Below are positions 1 through 8,767 of a stretch of 26,297 nt of DNA, piece after piece (position 1 is the stretch's first letter; each line of letters opens with the position of its first letter). A program made the position numbers and the translations under genes. A model generated the notes under the pieces. It made no database searches, was not told the origin of the DNA, and saw only the letters and a list, made by a program, of their open reading frames with translations. The stretch comes from a virus, in the IMG/VR virus record IMGVR_UViG_3300044733_000201, positions 1 through 26,297 of that record. One strand, written 5' to 3'.

Positions 1-2
1 TG

Positions 3-491
3 AACCCGCAACTCAATGAGTTGAACCGGCAAGCGCAGATCCAACAGCAGCAAACCGCAGGTAGGCTCGCTCAAGCAGGTGCATACGGTGGCGGTCGGCA
101 GGCGATCATGGACGCTGAGTTGCAGCGCAACCTGCTCGACCAAATGAGCAAGACGATTGGCACCGGCTACTCCAACGCCTTCGATGCCGCTCGGCAGCAG
201 TTCAATGTGGAGCAGGGCCAAGCCAAGACGCTCGCCGACACAATGTCTCAGGCTGGTGCACAGCAGCGGGCTATTGAGCAAGAAGGCGTTACTGCGGACC
301 TTAACGAGTTCTTGCAGCAGCGCGACTATCCGCTCAAGCAGGTTCAGTTCCTTCAGTCCATGCTGCAAGGGTTGCCTATCTCTACGGTAACTAATACACC
401 CGCGCAAATGTCGAGGCTTGGAGAACTTTCGTCCACTGTGGGCGGGCTGGGCTCGTTGATCGAAAACCTCAAAAAACTTGGTGTGGGCTAG
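3..491 (+). CDS. C-terminal part of a virion-associated protein (5' end outside window)
   Basis: The reading frame is open from the left edge (first full codon at 3) to the TAG at 489-491, so the true start lies upstream; the TTG at 21 is just an internal codon. The visible ~162 residues are rich in Gln, Ala and Leu and mostly helical in character, with a Gly-rich turn (AGAYGGGRQ) about residues 26-34 and a long Gln-rich helix after it. It has no signal peptide, membrane segment or catalytic motif. Proteins of this texture commonly sit directly before the internal virion or polyvalent proteins of phages, and here the next two + strand genes fit that order. A structural or internal virion role is inferred from texture and position; the function is not recognised. 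Confidence 0.7.
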   Translation, partial: NPQLNELNRQAQIQQQQTAGRLAQAGAYGGGRQAIMDAELQRNLLDQMSKTIGTGYSNAFDAARQQFNVEQGQAKTLADTMSQAGAQQRAIEQEGVTADLNEFLQQRDYPLKQVQFLQSMLQGLPISTVTNTPAQMSRLGELSSTVGGLGSLIENLKKLGVG

Positions 492-502
492 GAGGTTAAT
501 CC

Positions 503-1996
503 ATGAACTTGATTCAAGTCGCTGAACGGCTGAAAGATATGCCGTTGAATGCCGTCATGGCGTATGCCAACGGCATGAACCCCCAAGTACCTCCGTACAT
601 TGCGCTCAGTGAGATTGAGCGACGCTCCCGTATGCAGCAAGAAGCTGCGTCGCCAGAGGCGGGTATGGGTATGGGCGAAGCTCCTACGGTCAAGGACAAG
701 CTTGAACAGCAAGTCGGCCTGATGGGGCTTGATGCACAGCGGCGAAACGCAGCCATGCAGCAGATGATGCAGGGTGGTGGAGCGCCTAATCAGATGGGCG
801 GTATTGCTTCTGCTCCCGTGCCACAAGAGATGTTCTCGGCTGCTGAAGGTGGCATCGTTGCGTTCCGTAAGGGCGGCGATGAGGGCGAAGAAAAGGACGA
901 AGGCGACGCAGAGACTGAAGAAGACGCACAGACCAACGCAGAGGCGCAAGCTCTAGCTTCATCTTTTGGTGATGTTAGGTCGCCTCAAGCTTTGCAGCAG
1001 TTGATGGGCATGATGAACCAGCGGATTAGAGCTACTGCCGCTCCCGCTGTTGACCCGCTCGCTATGCGTAACGACCCGGAGATGCTTAAAAAGTACCCGC
1101 ATCTCGCCGTCCTCAACAAGCCTATCGGCCAAGACATGCGGGCTGGGTTGCAGGCACTACAGGCAGAGCAAGCCAAAGAAGACGAGCGCCAACGCGGTCA
1201 GTTGCGTGATCAGCGCATGATGGACTTTTATCAATCCTTGATCGCTGCGGGCGAGAACACCCGTGGGCAGAAAGGTATTGGCGGGTTGTTTGGTGGGTTT
1301 GGTAAAGCAATGATCCCCCGCCAACGCGCACTCATGGAGCAAGAGACGGCTATCCGTGGACGTGGCCTAGCGCGGCAGAAAGAACTGCTTGCTCTGGATA
1401 ACGACATCGAGAAGCTTGAGCGTGCTCGTGCAGCGGGAGACATGAAGGCTGTTCAGGACAGCGCTAAGGACGCTCTGGAACGCGCTAACAAGCTGGGCAT
1501 CTCGCAGAACACGCTGCTGCGTGGTGGAATCAGCGGGCTTGCTTCTTTGCTTGGTAGCGCAGATCGCGCCAAGGCCACGGTGAGAGCTGCGGAGATCCGT
1601 GCAGCGGCAAGTGCCAACAAGCCCGAAAAGACGACCGACTATAAAGAACGTGCGGAAGCTATCTATAAGATGCTGAAGCAGCAAAACCCCGGTATGGACG
1701 ATGCGGTGCTGCGAGGCATGGCTGCTGAGCGGGCAAACATTGGCGCTGCTGCGGCAACCACTCAAGGGCGCAGTTATAAGGACGCGCGGGATGCGCTGCG
1801 CAAGGCTAAGCTCAATCTGGATGCGTGGGATGCTTTCAAGAAGAAATTCCCCACGGAACCTGAAGCGGATGACGCGTTCATAGAGAACTACATGAGCGGG
1901 GCGTTGCCGCCTATCCTGCAACAACCCGGCGCCGCTGCTCCCGGTGCTGCACCGCCACCTCCGCCCGGATTCGTAACTCCTGACCCTCGGAGATAA
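503..1996 (+). CDS. Virion-associated protein, Gln/Met/Ala-rich, 497 aa
   Basis: ATG at 503 is preceded by a strong AGGAGG at 490-495. The N-terminus (about residues 1-45, with PPYIALSEIERRS) looks like a short conserved module found at the start of such phage proteins. It is followed by a Met/Gln/Gly-rich linker, a Gly-Gly-Ile-Val patch near residue 117, and an acidic low-complexity stretch (about 125-145). The rest is long charged helix, interrupted by a Gly-rich hydrophobic patch (GIGGLFGGFG, about residues 259-268), and ends in a Pro/Ala-rich tail. There are no catalytic motifs. It ends 8 bp before the giant 2154-residue gene, so the two are probably co-translated and co-packaged. Role as a structural or internal virion protein is inferred from composition and neighbours. 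Confidence 0.7.
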   Translation: MNLIQVAERLKDMPLNAVMAYANGMNPQVPPYIALSEIERRSRMQQEAASPEAGMGMGEAPTVKDKLEQQVGLMGLDAQRRNAAMQQMMQGGGAPNQMGGIASAPVPQEMFSAAEGGIVAFRKGGDEGEEKDEGDAETEEDAQTNAEAQALASSFGDVRSPQALQQLMGMMNQRIRATAAPAVDPLAMRNDPEMLKKYPHLAVLNKPIGQDMRAGLQALQAEQAKEDERQRGQLRDQRMMDFYQSLIAAGENTRGQKGIGGLFGGFGKAMIPRQRALMEQETAIRGRGLARQKELLALDNDIEKLERARAAGDMKAVQDSAKDALERANKLGISQNTLLRGGISGLASLLGSADRAKATVRAAEIRAAASANKPEKTTDYKERAEAIYKMLKQQNPGMDDAVLRGMAAERANIGAAAATTQGRSYKDARDALRKAKLNLDAWDAFKKKFPTEPEADDAFIENYMSGALPPILQQPGAAAPGAAPPPPPGFVTPDPRR

Positions 1997-2004
1997 GGTA
2001 GCGT

Positions 2005-5000
2005 ATGGAGAAGGCTTACAACCCGAATACCGGGGAAGTTGTATTCCTTGTAAATAATCAGTGGGTAAAGCCTTCTCAAGTTGCGCAGAACCCGCAGACG
2101 GGTGAACGCGCCTATTTGGTTAACAACCAATGGGAAACCTTTTCTCCGCCGACCGCTGGCCCTTTAGACAGCGAAGTACAGAGCCTGCTTAACCGCTATC
2201 CGGCCCCGGCTGGGGGGATAGCATCTCTCCCAGCCGCACAAGCCCCTACGACTCGCGGGTTTGACATCAGTGCCGTACCCGAGCAGTTCAAGTCGGGCGT
2301 AGCCGGGATGCAGCAGGGCTACTTCGCTGGCGCGGCGAAGAGTGCCATGGAGTCGCTGAACCTCATGGATCGTATTGATCGTGGGGAGCTAGTACCGGCA
2401 GCGCAAGATCCGCTCGGCTATCAGGACATGAACCCTGAGCAGCGTGCACGCACCCGTGCTCAGTTTGAGCGAGTGTTGCCAGCTAACATCGCCAAAGTTA
2501 TCTCCTACCAAGCTGAACAAGAGGGTTATGTACGCAACCCCAATGCGCAGCTACTGGTGGATGCCGCCAACAAAGGAGAGTGGCGCAAGGCTTTGAATGT
2601 GTTTTCCGATGACCCGGCAGGCATCATTCAACAGTTTTCAGTGCAGTCAGCCCCCAGTGCACTGCCTTCCCTAGTTGGAGGTGCTATAGGCGTGCTGCTA
2701 CGTGGTGGCGTGCCTGCAATGATGACCGGTCTGGCTACCGGGAGCTTCCCTGTTGAGTACATGTCGTCGCTTGTGGAATCTTTACGCGACGCAGGGGTTA
2801 ACCTCAAAGACGACAAAGCAGTTGCAGCCAAGCTGCGTGATCCTGCATTCCTCCAAGAAGCGGGCAACAAGGCTGTTACTCGTGGCACCGTCATAGCCGC
2901 TGCCGATGCGTTAGGCGGCAAACTTGCTATGCCCCTTCGCCAAGGACAGCTTGGTAGAAACGTAGCCCGTGGCGCAGCTAACGTAGCCACAGAAGCTGGC
3001 ACTGAAATGCTCGGTGAAGCCGGTGCTCAAGCTGCGACTAACGAATGGAAGCCGGGCGAAATTATTGCTGGAGGACTTGGCGCACTACCGCAAGCCGCTG
3101 GGGCCACTGGACTTAAAACAATTGCGTCTGCAAAAGCAGCCCCTAAAGCTCCCGCTGCTCCTGCGCCAGCACGTGTAGAGCCTACGTTTGGGCAACCACC
3201 CGCCGAAGGCGAGCTTTCTGTAGAGCAACTTATGGCTTTCGGCATCCCCGAAGCCGACGCTCAAAAGATCAGAGAGGCGCGTGCTGCAAAAGCAGCCGCT
3301 CCTGCCCCCGCCCCTGCTGCCCCGTTGGATGAACGTTCGCAGCGTCTGGCCGACTTGACGTTGGATCGCATCAATGCGGGCGTGCCTCCGCAACAAGCTG
3401 CGGCTGATGCTATAACGCAGCTACAGAAAGAGGAAGCAGAAGAAGCTGCTCCGCCTCCCGCACCTGCGCCCGCCCCGGTTCCTGAAGGAGAACAACGTGT
3501 TGCAGAACCTGTCGCTCCCCCAAGTGGAGAAGGCGTTGGCGTGGCTGGCGTCCCCGTCGCCGGAGCCCCCGCCGAAGGACTTGCAGGAGTTGAACGAACT
3601 GGAGTGGTTCCTGCTGCGCCGGATGTTGGACAGCCTCCTGTCGGAGAAAGAGCAGAACCTAGTGCAGTAGCTGCACCTGCCCCCGTTGAAGCCGCACCTG
3701 CTCCCGCTCCCGTTGAGCCTGCCCCCGCGCCTGCTGCTCGCCCGTCGGATGAAATTGTTCGTCAAGTCGCTGCGTTGGAAGAACAGCGTAAGGGGCTACT
3801 GCGCAAGGACGGAAAGATTCCGTTCCCTAACTCGCCTGCACGTAAGAAGCATGATGCGCTGGTAGAGCAGATCCTTGCACTTAAGGACCAATGGGTTGAG
3901 GCAGATCGAGCCGAGCGTGGCGCACAAGCGGTTGTGCCTGTCGAAGCTCCGGCCCCTGAGGTGGCTGCTCCTGCTCCCGCACCTGAAGTCGCTGCTCCTG
4001 CCCCGGCACCTGTTGTTGAAGAGGCTGCGCCTGTCGCTGCTCCCGCACCGGCTCCTGAGGTTGCTGTTCCCGCACCGGCTCCTATCGTTGAAGAAGCTGC
4101 ACCTGCCCCCGCACCGGGCAAACGAGGCCGCAAGCCACTGCCCCCTGAGCAGAAGACCGAGAGCGATGAGCGCCGCAGGCAGCAGACGTTGCAGGCCAAT
4201 AAAGATGCTAGAGATGCCGCATCGGCGGAGAAGCTGTTTAGTAAGCCTGAGCTTGATCAAGATCGCAAGCAGCGTGCAGAGGCTATCGACCGTCTGTACG
4301 AACTGAGCCGACGCAATCGCAACAAACCGGGGCAGAAAGCCAAGGAGCTTCTTGAGTCCGACAAGGTTACGCAGGAAGAACGCGACCGCGCCAAGGCTAA
4401 CTACGAAGCCGCTCGGCAGCGCAAAGCCCCGCCTGCTCGTGCAATCGTCACGCCCCGTCAGCCAGCCGTTACTCAAGAGCGTGCACCGTCACTCAAGCGG
4501 GCTGCATCTAAGCTGCGTCGGCTATTGGGTAGCGGCAAGATCACTGACCGTGAGTTCTCCGAAGGCATTTCGGAGACGATGGATCAGATCGAAGCGGCGG
4601 AAGCAAAGAAGCCGATCAAGAAGCGCACTCGTGGTTCACTCTACATAAAGGAGCGGCTGCTCCGTGCACAACGCGAGGGCAAGCTACCTCCTAAGGGTGT
4701 AGAGCTTGCCATGTGGTTTGTCGACCAGAACCCCGATCTGGTTGAAAACTTGGGCATCAGCATCAGAAAGCCGCCTGAAGGCAAAGAGTACATCGGTGGC
4801 AGGTACGACGATGTGTACCGCATCATCGAGTTGATGACTGGGTCTGATTCCTCCACGACGGCGGCGCATGAAATCATGCACCACTTAGAGCGGATGATGC
4901 CGACCGACATCCGCAACGCCATCCTGAAATCGTGGGCACGTGCACTCACTAGCGCCGCTAAGCGTGCGGAGACTACTGCCGAGAAGAACTTCTTTGAAAA

Positions 5001-8000
5001 CCTGCTCGACTACCACTTTGGGTCAGATGAAACTGCCGGTGTGGAAGCGCTGCACGAAGCAGCGGTGCAGGCTATCGCAAAGGGGCTTGTACCGTACGAC
5101 TTCTATCAGTACGTCAACCCGTCTGAGTTCTGGGCTGTCAACGCTGCCGACATTTTGGAAGGCCGTTATGACGTGCGCGGATCGACGCTGGGCAAGCTGA
5201 AGAGTTGGGTCAAGGAGTTCTTTGAAAAGGCCAAAGACTTCTTCGGTTTGCAGTCTGATGCCCCGATCATCCGGGCACTCGACAAGGTACTTGAGGGCGA
5301 CGGCAAGTTCAAGACGCATCTGTTGTTGGCTGGGCAGGATGTTCCGGCACGGCAGATCAACCCCAAAGACAAGCGCACCGCAGAGCAAGTCGACAAGGAA
5401 GTCGATATTGCGATGGACAACTTTGAGCGGTCGAAGAATGCCTCGCAGGTTGCCGACAATACTGGCGTGCTTCAGTCGTTGCGGAATACGGCTGACTTCA
5501 AGGCGTACCTAGACGCCATTCTGGGCAAACTTGACAAGGCCAGAATCGACACATTGCTGACAGTGCTGCCAAGCGACTTTCTCGCCACCAGTAATGCAGT
5601 GGAGAACAATGTCCCTGAGTTGGCTAACACCAATAGCCTGCTGCACAAGCTGCGTGGAGAGCAGTATCAGTTGCTGAACGGGGCGCAAGAGTTAGAGGCA
5701 GAACTGCACCGGGCATTCAAGGAAGACCCGACGTTGCACGACAAACTCGCTCGTGCCCAGTCAGTGAGCACGGATGTACAAGTTGATCCGACCAAGGACA
5801 AGTCCAACGAAAAGCTCAACCGTATCTACGATGCCTTGGGCACTCGGGGGCAAGCGCTGTACCGCAAGACCCGCGATTACTACCGGGCGTTGATGGATCA
5901 GTACCGCAACGTACTTGATGAGCAGATTGAGTTTGCCGACCTGCCCGAAAACGCCAAGAACCGCATACTGGCGCAGTTGCAGCGCGACTACGAGGCGAGC
6001 AAAGAGATTGACCCGTACTTCCCGTTCGTGCGCAACCGTGGCCCGTACTGGCTGCAAGTTGGCTCTGGCAAAGGGCGGCAGTTCTATACGTTTGCGTCGG
6101 ACGCAGAGCGCAATGCCGTCATGCAGTATCTGGCGAAGACCGACCATGGCAACGAGTCGGTTGCTAATCTGTTGATTGAGCGGGATGGTGAGCCTCCCGT
6201 GTTCCGCAGGGGTGACACGCTGGAGAGCTTCCGCAAGGCTGCAAGCGACATGAGCCGCCAACTCAAGTCGCTGTTCGAAGAGATCGACAACAGCGTCGAC
6301 ATTAAAGATACGGACGCTCGCGTAGCGGTTATTAAGAACTCGTTGCTGAAGGAAGCGCGGGATGCTGGCAAGCCGATTACGGAAGAAGAGGCTACCAACC
6401 GCGCTCGTGAGCAAGTCAGCGCCGAAGTACGTGATGGCTTGAAAGACGCCATGTACGAGTTCTACTTGACGACGATGCCGGAGCAATCGTTCCGTGGTGC
6501 ATTCATTGCTCGTAAGGACATCCCCGGCTACAACGTTGATGTGCTGCGCAATTTCTCTACGGTCGCCAGCCGTATGTCTGCACAGTTGCCACGTTTCAAG
6601 TACGGCCCAATGGTGCGTAGATCTCTGCTTGCCGCAGAGAAGTCCTTGGATGGCGTTGAAGGTGCCGACAAGTACATGCGCTACGTAGACGAGTTTGAGC
6701 GTCGAGCCGATCTTGAACTGTTCCCCGGTGGAGCGTTGGAGCCTAGCGGCCTTCCTGCACGCCTCAAACAAATTGGAGCAAACGCTGCCGACTTCATGAC
6801 TCGTGCGGCGTTCATCCACTACATGTCCGCCGCTGCCTCCGCAGCAATGAACTTTGCCGGCCTTGCGTATGGCTTCTCCACGCTTGGTGCTCGGCATGGT
6901 TACGTTCGTGCTGCCATAGTTATGGGCAAGCACATGAACGTGTTCAACGAGTTCGGCATCCGCAAGGAAAACGCAGACGGCACCATTACTTATCGTGCGC
7001 CTAGCATCCTTTATTCATCGCGGGTTAAAAACTCACCGGACTTGCAGCGTGCTGTTCGGGACATGATGGGTGAGGGTCTTAGCGAGTTCACCTACAGCAG
7101 TGAGATTCTTGGTCGTGGGCGCGTGTCTACCGCCGCGTTTGAAGCTAACAGTTCTAAGATCGGGCGCGGTCTAATGACTGTGTTTGGTGGCTTGTTCCAG
7201 ACCAGCGAGCGCATGGTGCGTGAGGCGCTGTTTGCAAGCTCGTACGAACTGAACCGCGAAGGTGGTAAGTCGCATCAGCAAGCGGTAACTCAAGCCATCA
7301 CAGACGTGTACGACAGCGTCGGCAATATGGATACGCGCAATCGCGCGCCTATCTTCCGTGGAGCTATCGGTCGCGTGCTGTTGCAGTTCACCTCATGGGC
7401 GATCTTTATTACCGGGCGTTGGATGCGCGAGTTCGGGCGCATCTTCACTGGGGCTACTCCGCAAGCCAAATACTTAGCGCTCAAAGAATTCACCGGCATC
7501 ATGGGCACAACGTTCATGCTGGGCGGTGCGCTATCCCTGCCGTTTATGGGCATGCTTATCGGCTTTGCTTCAGGGTGGCTTGAGGATGAAGACGAAAAGG
7601 CTAGCGAGAAGATCTTCAAGGATCTGGCTCCTCTGGAATGGTGGCGCACCGTGTGGTTGCCCCGTCAACTTGGCAAGATCACGTTCAAGGGCGAACCGCT
7701 GCCTGACGCAGTCGGTATGACGCCGCAGCAGTTGGCTGCGCTCATCGAACGTGGCCCCACCAACTATCTGCTCGGCATTGATGTTGCGTCTCGCGCATCA
7801 CTTGATCCGATCAACATGTTCCACCGTGAGGGTAAGGAAACGCGCACGCTGCGGGAGGGCACGCTGCAACTCGCGGAAGCCCACGCAGGTCCGTATGTCG
7901 GCATGGTGCTCAACTACGCCGACGCCATCGACGCTTTCATGGATGGGGACTACCAGAAGGGCGCGGAGAAGATTCTGCCTGCCAACATGCGTAACCCTGC

Positions 8001-8469
8001 CGTCGCATGGAAGTACTACAACGAGGGCATCAAAGACTACAAGAACGCTCCGCTGTTCAGCAAAGATAGTCTCACTGCTGGCAATCTTCTGTGGCAGTCG
8101 ATTGGCTTCCGCATGGATGAGATCGCTAGTCAGCAGAAGTTTTTGTTTGAGGTTTCGCAAGCCGAAAACAAACTTGTCTTCAAGCGCGACGACATCCTCA
8201 AGAATCTGCGTGAGTCCTACATCAAGGGCGACAAGGATCGCTACCGCAAGTGGACGAAGGAAGCAGCGGAGTTCACCCAGAAGTACCCGATGTACGGTAT
8301 CGACGACGATGCACTAGATGCTGCAATTACCGGTGCGCAAGAACGTGTTGGCGGCAGCACGCGGGGCTTCCTCGCCACGGAGAAGAACTTGCCGATCTTC
8401 GGGGAGGCTGCGGCTAGCCGGTCCAAGATCATGCGTGAGCTTGAAGAGAAGCAGCGTAAAGAAAAATAA
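2005..8469 (+). CDS. Giant polyvalent-type virion protein with zinc-metallopeptidase motif, 2154 aa
   Basis: Single ORF with ATG at 2005 after an AAGG-containing spacer. In order: (1) residues 5-20 and 28-43 are two copies of a NP-x-TGE...LVNNQW motif; (2) an Ala/Gly-rich, partly hydrophobic region at about 215-370; (3) a long Ala/Pro/Glu low-complexity linker at about 377-708, with near-tandem APAPEVA units at 648-705 and an AT-hook-like KRGRKP just after; (4) a zinc-peptidase motif HEIMH (H955, E956, H959) with a possible third ligand E1041 in PSEFW; (5) long helical regions; (6) hydrophobic stretches at about 1603-1640 and 1829-1858 in a region (about 1716-1850) resembling membrane-associated domains of phage polyvalent proteins. 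Such proteins are thought to be packaged and delivered into the host to act there. The peptidase call rests on the motif alone and the LPD38-like assignment of part 6 is tentative. Confidence 0.8.
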   Translation: MEKAYNPNTGEVVFLVNNQWVKPSQVAQNPQTGERAYLVNNQWETFSPPTAGPLDSEVQSLLNRYPAPAGGIASLPAAQAPTTRGFDISAVPEQFKSGVAGMQQGYFAGAAKSAMESLNLMDRIDRGELVPAAQDPLGYQDMNPEQRARTRAQFERVLPANIAKVISYQAEQEGYVRNPNAQLLVDAANKGEWRKALNVFSDDPAGIIQQFSVQSAPSALPSLVGGAIGVLLRGGVPAMMTGLATGSFPVEYMSSLVESLRDAGVNLKDDKAVAAKLRDPAFLQEAGNKAVTRGTVIAAADALGGKLAMPLRQGQLGRNVARGAANVATEAGTEMLGEAGAQAATNEWKPGEIIAGGLGALPQAAGATGLKTIASAKAAPKAPAAPAPARVEPTFGQPPAEGELSVEQLMAFGIPEADAQKIREARAAKAAAPAPAPAAPLDERSQRLADLTLDRINAGVPPQQAAADAITQLQKEEAEEAAPPPAPAPAPVPEGEQRVAEPVAPPSGEGVGVAGVPVAGAPAEGLAGVERTGVVPAAPDVGQPPVGERAEPSAVAAPAPVEAAPAPAPVEPAPAPAARPSDEIVRQVAALEEQRKGLLRKDGKIPFPNSPARKKHDALVEQILALKDQWVEADRAERGAQAVVPVEAPAPEVAAPAPAPEVAAPAPAPVVEEAAPVAAPAPAPEVAVPAPAPIVEEAAPAPAPGKRGRKPLPPEQKTESDERRRQQTLQANKDARDAASAEKLFSKPELDQDRKQRAEAIDRLYELSRRNRNKPGQKAKELLESDKVTQEERDRAKANYEAARQRKAPPARAIVTPRQPAVTQERAPSLKRAASKLRRLLGSGKITDREFSEGISETMDQIEAAEAKKPIKKRTRGSLYIKERLLRAQREGKLPPKGVELAMWFVDQNPDLVENLGISIRKPPEGKEYIGGRYDDVYRIIELMTGSDSSTTAAHEIMHHLERMMPTDIRNAILKSWARALTSAAKRAETTAEKNFFENLLDYHFGSDETAGVEALHEAAVQAIAKGLVPYDFYQYVNPSEFWAVNAADILEGRYDVRGSTLGKLKSWVKEFFEKAKDFFGLQSDAPIIRALDKVLEGDGKFKTHLLLAGQDVPARQINPKDKRTAEQVDKEVDIAMDNFERSKNASQVADNTGVLQSLRNTADFKAYLDAILGKLDKARIDTLLTVLPSDFLATSNAVENNVPELANTNSLLHKLRGEQYQLLNGAQELEAELHRAFKEDPTLHDKLARAQSVSTDVQVDPTKDKSNEKLNRIYDALGTRGQALYRKTRDYYRALMDQYRNVLDEQIEFADLPENAKNRILAQLQRDYEASKEIDPYFPFVRNRGPYWLQVGSGKGRQFYTFASDAERNAVMQYLAKTDHGNESVANLLIERDGEPPVFRRGDTLESFRKAASDMSRQLKSLFEEIDNSVDIKDTDARVAVIKNSLLKEARDAGKPITEEEATNRAREQVSAEVRDGLKDAMYEFYLTTMPEQSFRGAFIARKDIPGYNVDVLRNFSTVASRMSAQLPRFKYGPMVRRSLLAAEKSLDGVEGADKYMRYVDEFERRADLELFPGGALEPSGLPARLKQIGANAADFMTRAAFIHYMSAAASAAMNFAGLAYGFSTLGARHGYVRAAIVMGKHMNVFNEFGIRKENADGTITYRAPSILYSSRVKNSPDLQRAVRDMMGEGLSEFTYSSEILGRGRVSTAAFEANSSKIGRGLMTVFGGLFQTSERMVREALFASSYELNREGGKSHQQAVTQAITDVYDSVGNMDTRNRAPIFRGAIGRVLLQFTSWAIFITGRWMREFGRIFTGATPQAKYLALKEFTGIMGTTFMLGGALSLPFMGMLIGFASGWLEDEDEKASEKIFKDLAPLEWWRTVWLPRQLGKITFKGEPLPDAVGMTPQQLAALIERGPTNYLLGIDVASRASLDPINMFHREGKETRTLREGTLQLAEAHAGPYVGMVLNYADAIDAFMDGDYQKGAEKILPANMRNPAVAWKYYNEGIKDYKNAPLFSKDSLTAGNLLWQSIGFRMDEIASQQKFLFEVSQAENKLVFKRDDILKNLRESYIKGDKDRYRKWTKEAAEFTQKYPMYGIDDDALDAAITGAQERVGGSTRGFLATEKNLPIFGEAAASRSKIMRELEEKQRKEK
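2017..2133 (+). repeat. Two-copy NP-x-TGE-LVNNQW motif at the N-terminus of the giant protein
   Basis: Residues 5-20 and 28-43 of the 2154-residue protein repeat the same 16-residue pattern (NP, one residue, TGE, four residues, VNNQW) with a 23-residue period. The two DNA copies are diverged, so the repeat is conserved at the protein level. The position at the extreme N-terminus suggests a small folding unit for docking or packaging, which is an inference. Confidence 0.6.
3946..4128 (+). repeat. Ala/Pro/Glu/Val-rich near-tandem repeat inside the giant protein
   Basis: Codons about 648-708 encode repeated units of APAPEVA and APAPxVEEAA type. The DNA shows the same clustered gct-cct-gct-ccc pattern with imperfect tandem copies. 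Such segments are extended, unstructured spacers in multi-domain proteins, and here it separates the N-terminal region from the peptidase-containing part. Slippage could change its length between relatives. Confidence 0.75.
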
Positions 8470-8470
8470 A

Positions 8471-8493
8471 CCCCCCGGCTTGTGACCGGGGGG
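8471..8493 (-). terminator. Intrinsic terminator at the convergent junction
   Basis: A perfect 8-bp GC stem (CCCCCCGG at 8471-8478 with CCGGGGGG at 8486-8493) encloses a 7-nt loop. Read on the - strand the stem is followed by TTTATTTTTC, a good U-rich tail, so it should end the leftward unit that finishes with the gene at 8573. Read on the + strand the tail is poor (cgtaaatt), but it lies 2 bp after the stop of the giant + strand gene and may still slow rightward transcription. Confidence 0.8.
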
Positions 8494-8499
8494 CGTAAA

Positions 8500-8520
8500 T
8501 TGGAAGGAGCGAACTTCCAA
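8500..8520. other. Inverted repeat in the convergent intergenic region
   Basis: TTGGAAG (8500-8506) and CTTCCAA (8514-8520) form a perfect 7-bp stem with a 7-nt loop. The + strand reads AAGGAGCGAA here, which is the SD module that precedes several - strand genes, yet no gene follows on the + strand. It sits directly beside the terminator hairpin, so it may be an accessory terminator or RNA-processing stem. Confidence 0.5.
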
Positions 8521-8531
8521 AAGAGGAGAAA

Positions 8532-8562
8532 GCAAGGGCAACTGTCAAATGCCTTGCGCCCT
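8532..8562. other. Third stem-loop of the convergent intergenic region
   Basis: GCAAGG (8532-8537) can pair with CCTTGC (8552-8557), or alternatively AGGGC (8535-8539) with GCCCT (8558-8562). With the hairpins at 8471 and 8500 this makes three consecutive stems in about 90 bp. Apart from these stems nothing was seen between 8470 and 8572. Confidence 0.35.
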
Positions 8563-8572
8563 CAGTGTACGG

Positions 8573-8767
8573 TCAGACACGCCATACGCGCAAGCCTTTG
8601 ACCCCCTCGACCACTACGACCTTAAACACTAACGATAAGCCCAAACGTTCTGCTACCTGTTTTAGCGTACGTCTAGCGGCTCGGTGGTCTATGCAGGGTA
8701 CAAAGAACGAATGCCCCTTGCGCATCTTCCGCCAGTTAATCGTGTAGCTGACTGTCTCGATCCTCAT
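8573..8767 (-). CDS. Small conserved-looking phage protein, 64 aa, function unknown
   Basis: Starts at ATG 8767 inside the last codons of the primase-helicase gene (32-bp overlap, different frame) and ends at the TGA at 8573, just before the terminator region. The protein is basic, with a MRKG-SFFVPC turn after a short N-terminal strand, an Arg-rich helix (RAARRTLKQVAERLGL), a Val-rich strand and a terminal GLRVWRV. This fits a compact alpha/beta fold rather than a chance frame. The overlap with the upstream gene suggests translational coupling, since no separate SD is obvious. I do not recognise a function; a small nucleic-acid-binding accessory to replication is possible from its basic character and position, but that is a guess. 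Confidence 0.6.
   Translation of the reverse strand: MRIETVSYTINWRKMRKGHSFFVPCIDHRAARRTLKQVAERLGLSLVFKVVVVEGVKGLRVWRV

Noticed and set aside
3762-4476. Ser/Arg/Gly-rich - strand frames over the Ala/Pro repeat
   Set aside because: They are complements of the low-complexity repeat of the giant protein and have no independent coding evidence.
5761-6933. A 390-codon open frame on the - strand inside the giant + strand gene
   Set aside because: It is antisense to a continuous 2154-residue frame with clear protein features, has no SD or domain signature, and is a by-product of codon bias in GC-rich sequence.
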